Shown here: piece after piece, positions 61,730-64,000 of the stretch | How the letters are laid out: every line of letters begins with the position of its first letter | Position numbering within the stretch: the stretch's first letter is position 1 | Source: Doris montereyensis | Lineage: Eukaryota; Mollusca; Gastropoda; Nudibranchia; Dorididae | Assembly: GCA_037039925.1 (NCBI GenBank) | Contig: JAXRKP010001483.1 | Coordinates: 45,001-109,000 of the forward strand | Direction of reading: 5' to 3' | DNA: 64,000 bases | Notes under the pieces: model-generated | What the model was told of the DNA's origin: nothing | The model's database searches: none | Seen by the model: the letters and a program-made list of their open reading frames with translations, nothing else | Made by a program: the position numbers and the translations under genes

Positions 61730-62720
61730 TGTTTTTGTTTTTTTTTTTAATTTGATATAGACAATGGTTTTTTTAATTATTTGAAATAGACAATTTTAAT
61801 CACTATCATTGTATTCAGCATGTCTAAGTTGGCTGAAAAAAATATTTAACAATTTTTTTATCATATGGTTACCATGGAACACCGCCATCTTGCATTTTCA
61901 TTGCGAAAATACCTACAACTTCATTTCAAATAAGTTTTTTCAGTTAAGAACAAACTTGGCTATAACTTTGCACACACATTATTTGGTTCAATATCTAGCT
62001 GTACCCAATAGCGTTTTTGGATAAATTAAACGGTTTCGATTTTATCAATGTCTTGAAAATGTCTATAGCAACCTTTCCAAGTTTTGGCAAATTTAATAAC
62101 GAAAAAATTCCTTTTTGCAAAAATTTGAAGAGATATCTAAAGTAGTTACTAGGTGAAATTTTGTTTGGCGTTACAGATGTTATATATCAAATTTGAGGGC
62201 AATCGAACAATAATGTTTTAAAAAGTAGATTGCATATCACTGTCAAAAAGTAACATTTTGTAAAAATTCGCATTTTTAACAATTTTTTCAGTTAGTTAAT
62301 GTTTTTTCACATATAAACCTGTAAAAAGATGATATAATACTTTGAAACATCATACAATCTTGAGAGGCTATCAAATAATTCATGTCGACCCTATTTCAAC
62401 TGCTCCAGGTCCCTTAAACTCATGTCGGGTGGCTTTTTCCTTAGCTAATATTGACAATGATTCCTTAACAACACATGTTTCGGATATAATACTTTGTGGT
62501 GAATAAAATGAGTACCAAATTGTTATACATTAGAACAAATTTCCGGCTGTTACGGTACAACCGATGTGTTGAAGGTTAGACCGATATCATTTCTAAACAA
62601 ATCGTACAAAATGAAAGAACTGATACTGAGCTTTTGTTATGGTATCAATGTGAAGGGAAAAAACTGCTCCATCCAGTAGTGCAATATACGAGATTTCTCC
62701 GATTTGTCGTAAAAAAGCAT
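61730..62720 (+). repeat. Dispersed repeat DR1, copy 3 (most complete)
   Basis: About 1 kb matching copy 2 end to end in reverse: TTTGATATAGACAATGG, CACTATCATTGTATTCAGCA, ATTATTTGGTTCAATATCTA, ATCAAATTTGAGGGCAATCG, TCATGTCGACCCTATTTCAA, GATGTGTTGAAGGTTAGACC, TTTGTTATGGTATCAATGTG, CCAGTAGTGCAATA. No ORF above 71 codons, no inverted ends seen. Class unknown. Confidence 0.85.
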
Positions 62721-62970
62721 AAATGAGATAACTCATCCCAGTTTCTTGAGTAACTGACTTTATTTCAAACCTGGTTATGTGACATATACATGGGCACGCT
62801 TTACCTTAATTTTGTTGAATTTCCATGGGCTGTCAAGGGTTTTGTTTATTGGCAAATTATCTCATTCTAAGCAACATTCCAAATTATATTTGCTGCCATG
62901 AAATTAAGCAATAAACAAAACAAGGTCTGGGTAAAATATTGCTATCAATTAAAATCCAACAAAGGTGTCT

Positions 62971-64000
62971 CAATAGAAACATTGGACCACAAAATCAGAC
63001 TGAGCTATGGAACGAAACGAGTTGTCAATGTCAATAGAAACATTCGACCACCAAATCAGATTGAGCAATAGAAACATTGGACCACCAAATCAGATTGAGC
63101 AATAGAAACATTGGACCACCAAATCAGATTGAGCAATAGAAACATTGGACCACCAAATCAGATTGAGCAATAGAAACATTGGACCACCAAATCAGATTGA
63201 GCTATAGAAACATTGGACCACCAAATCAGATTGAGCAATAGAAACATTGGACCATCAAATCAGATTGAGCTATAGAAACATTGGATCACCATTTCAGATT
63301 GAGCTATAGAAACATTGGATCACCAGATCAGATTGAGCTATGGAACAAAACGAGTTTTCAATTGAAACATTGTAACACCAAATCGGATTGAGCTATGATA
63401 CAAAACGAGTTGTCAATAGAACCATTGGACCACCAAATGAGATTGAACTATGGAACAAAACGAGTTGTCAATAGAAACACTGGACCTCCAAATCAGATTG
63501 AGCTATAGAAACATTGGACCACCAAATCAGATTGAGCTATAGAAACATTGGACCACCAAATCAGATTCAGCTATAGAAACATTGGACCACCAAATCAGAT
63601 TCAGCTATAGAAACATTGGACCACCAAATCACATTGAGCTATAGAAACATTGGACCACCAAATCAGATTGAGCTATAGAAACATTGGCCCACCATTACAG
63701 ATTGAGCAATGGAACAAAACGAGTTGTCAATAGAAACATTGGACCACCAAATCAGATTGAGCAATGGAAACATTGGACCACCAAATCAGATTGAGCTATG
63801 AAACGTTGGACCACCATTTCAGATTGAGCAATGGAACAAAACGAGTTGTCAATAGAAACATTGGACCACCAAATCACATTGAGCTATAGAAACATTGGAC
63901 CATCAAATCAAATTGAACTATAGAAACATTGGACCACCATTACAGATTGAGCAATGGAACAAATGAGTTGTCAATAGAAACATTGGATCACCAAATCAGA
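62971..64000. repeat. Satellite array, 34-bp monomer with 55-bp variant
   Basis: Tandem units of the type AGCAATAGAAACATTGGACC then ACCAAATCAGATTG (34 bp). At intervals a longer unit inserts TATGGAACAAAACGAGTTGT between AGC and CAATAGAAACATTGG (near 63003, 63337, 63393, 63450, 63709, 63830, 63954). The array runs past the window end. No coding potential. Confidence 0.95.

Noticed and set aside
62971..64000. CRISPR-like array
   Set aside because: Units are head-to-tail without unique spacers and the window is clearly eukaryotic; it is a satellite.

Overview
This is a window of a large, repeat-rich animal genome. The evidence is spliced genes with GT-AG introns, tRNA-derived SINEs, non-LTR retrotransposons, Helitrons, cut-and-paste transposon remnants and very abundant microsatellites. 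The mix (RTE-type LINEs, L2-type LINEs ending in a GCGCTATATAAAT-like motif, Helitrons ending in a mini-hairpin plus CTAG, and (GA)n/(TA)n tracts) suggests a lophotrochozoan, most likely a mollusc. That is inference, not proof.

Two host genes can be reconstructed exon by exon. (1) Minus strand, about 20.9-30.9 kb: an RCHY1/Pirh2-type E3 ubiquitin ligase (CHY zinc finger, CTCHY zinc ribbons, RING, C-terminal zinc ribbon) in six recognised exons. A first exon and a tiny RING exon were not found. (2) Plus strand, 35.67-58.59 kb: a 16-exon gene of about 599 codons that joins a GNAT-like acetyltransferase fold, a charged coiled-coil-like linker and a PARP-like ADP-ribosyltransferase domain. The PARP-like triad reads Cys-Tyr-Glu by eye, with Cys where His is usual. 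All but one of its splice junctions keep phase as written. Three single-base defects in coding exons of the two genes (near 26.65, 53.93 and 57.26 kb) are the only breaks; they look like residual assembly indels but could be real. The two genes are transcribed divergently.

Layout: 1-2.64 kb RTE copy 1 (minus); 2.7-3.1 kb compound microsatellite; 5.06-7.09 kb degenerate autonomous Helitron; 7.2-8.0 kb a directly repeated unit set in (TA)n; 8.1-8.36 kb a small MITE; 8.57-9.54 kb internally deleted RTE copy 2; 9.5-13.2 kb no recognisable gene; 13.2-15.55 kb L2-type LINE lacking most of its RT; 16.58-19.91 kb essentially full-length RTE copy 3 with a 13-bp target-site duplication; 20.9-30.9 kb RCHY1 with intronic piggyBac-like and pogo-like elements; 27.3-27.8 kb first copy of an unclassified dispersed repeat (called DR1 here); 31-35.6 kb non-coding DNA including the presumed intergenic promoter region; 35.7-58.6 kb the GNAT-PARP gene, with RTE copy 4, a Helitron end, DR1 copy 2 (holding a nested SINE with its own TSD) and several microsatellites in its introns; 58.6-61.7 kb 3' flank; 61.7-62.7 kb DR1 copy 3; 62.97 kb to the window end, a 34-bp satellite array.

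Most long open frames in the window are microsatellite translations (Ser-Leu, Arg-Glu, Tyr-Ile, Val, Asn) and are not genes.
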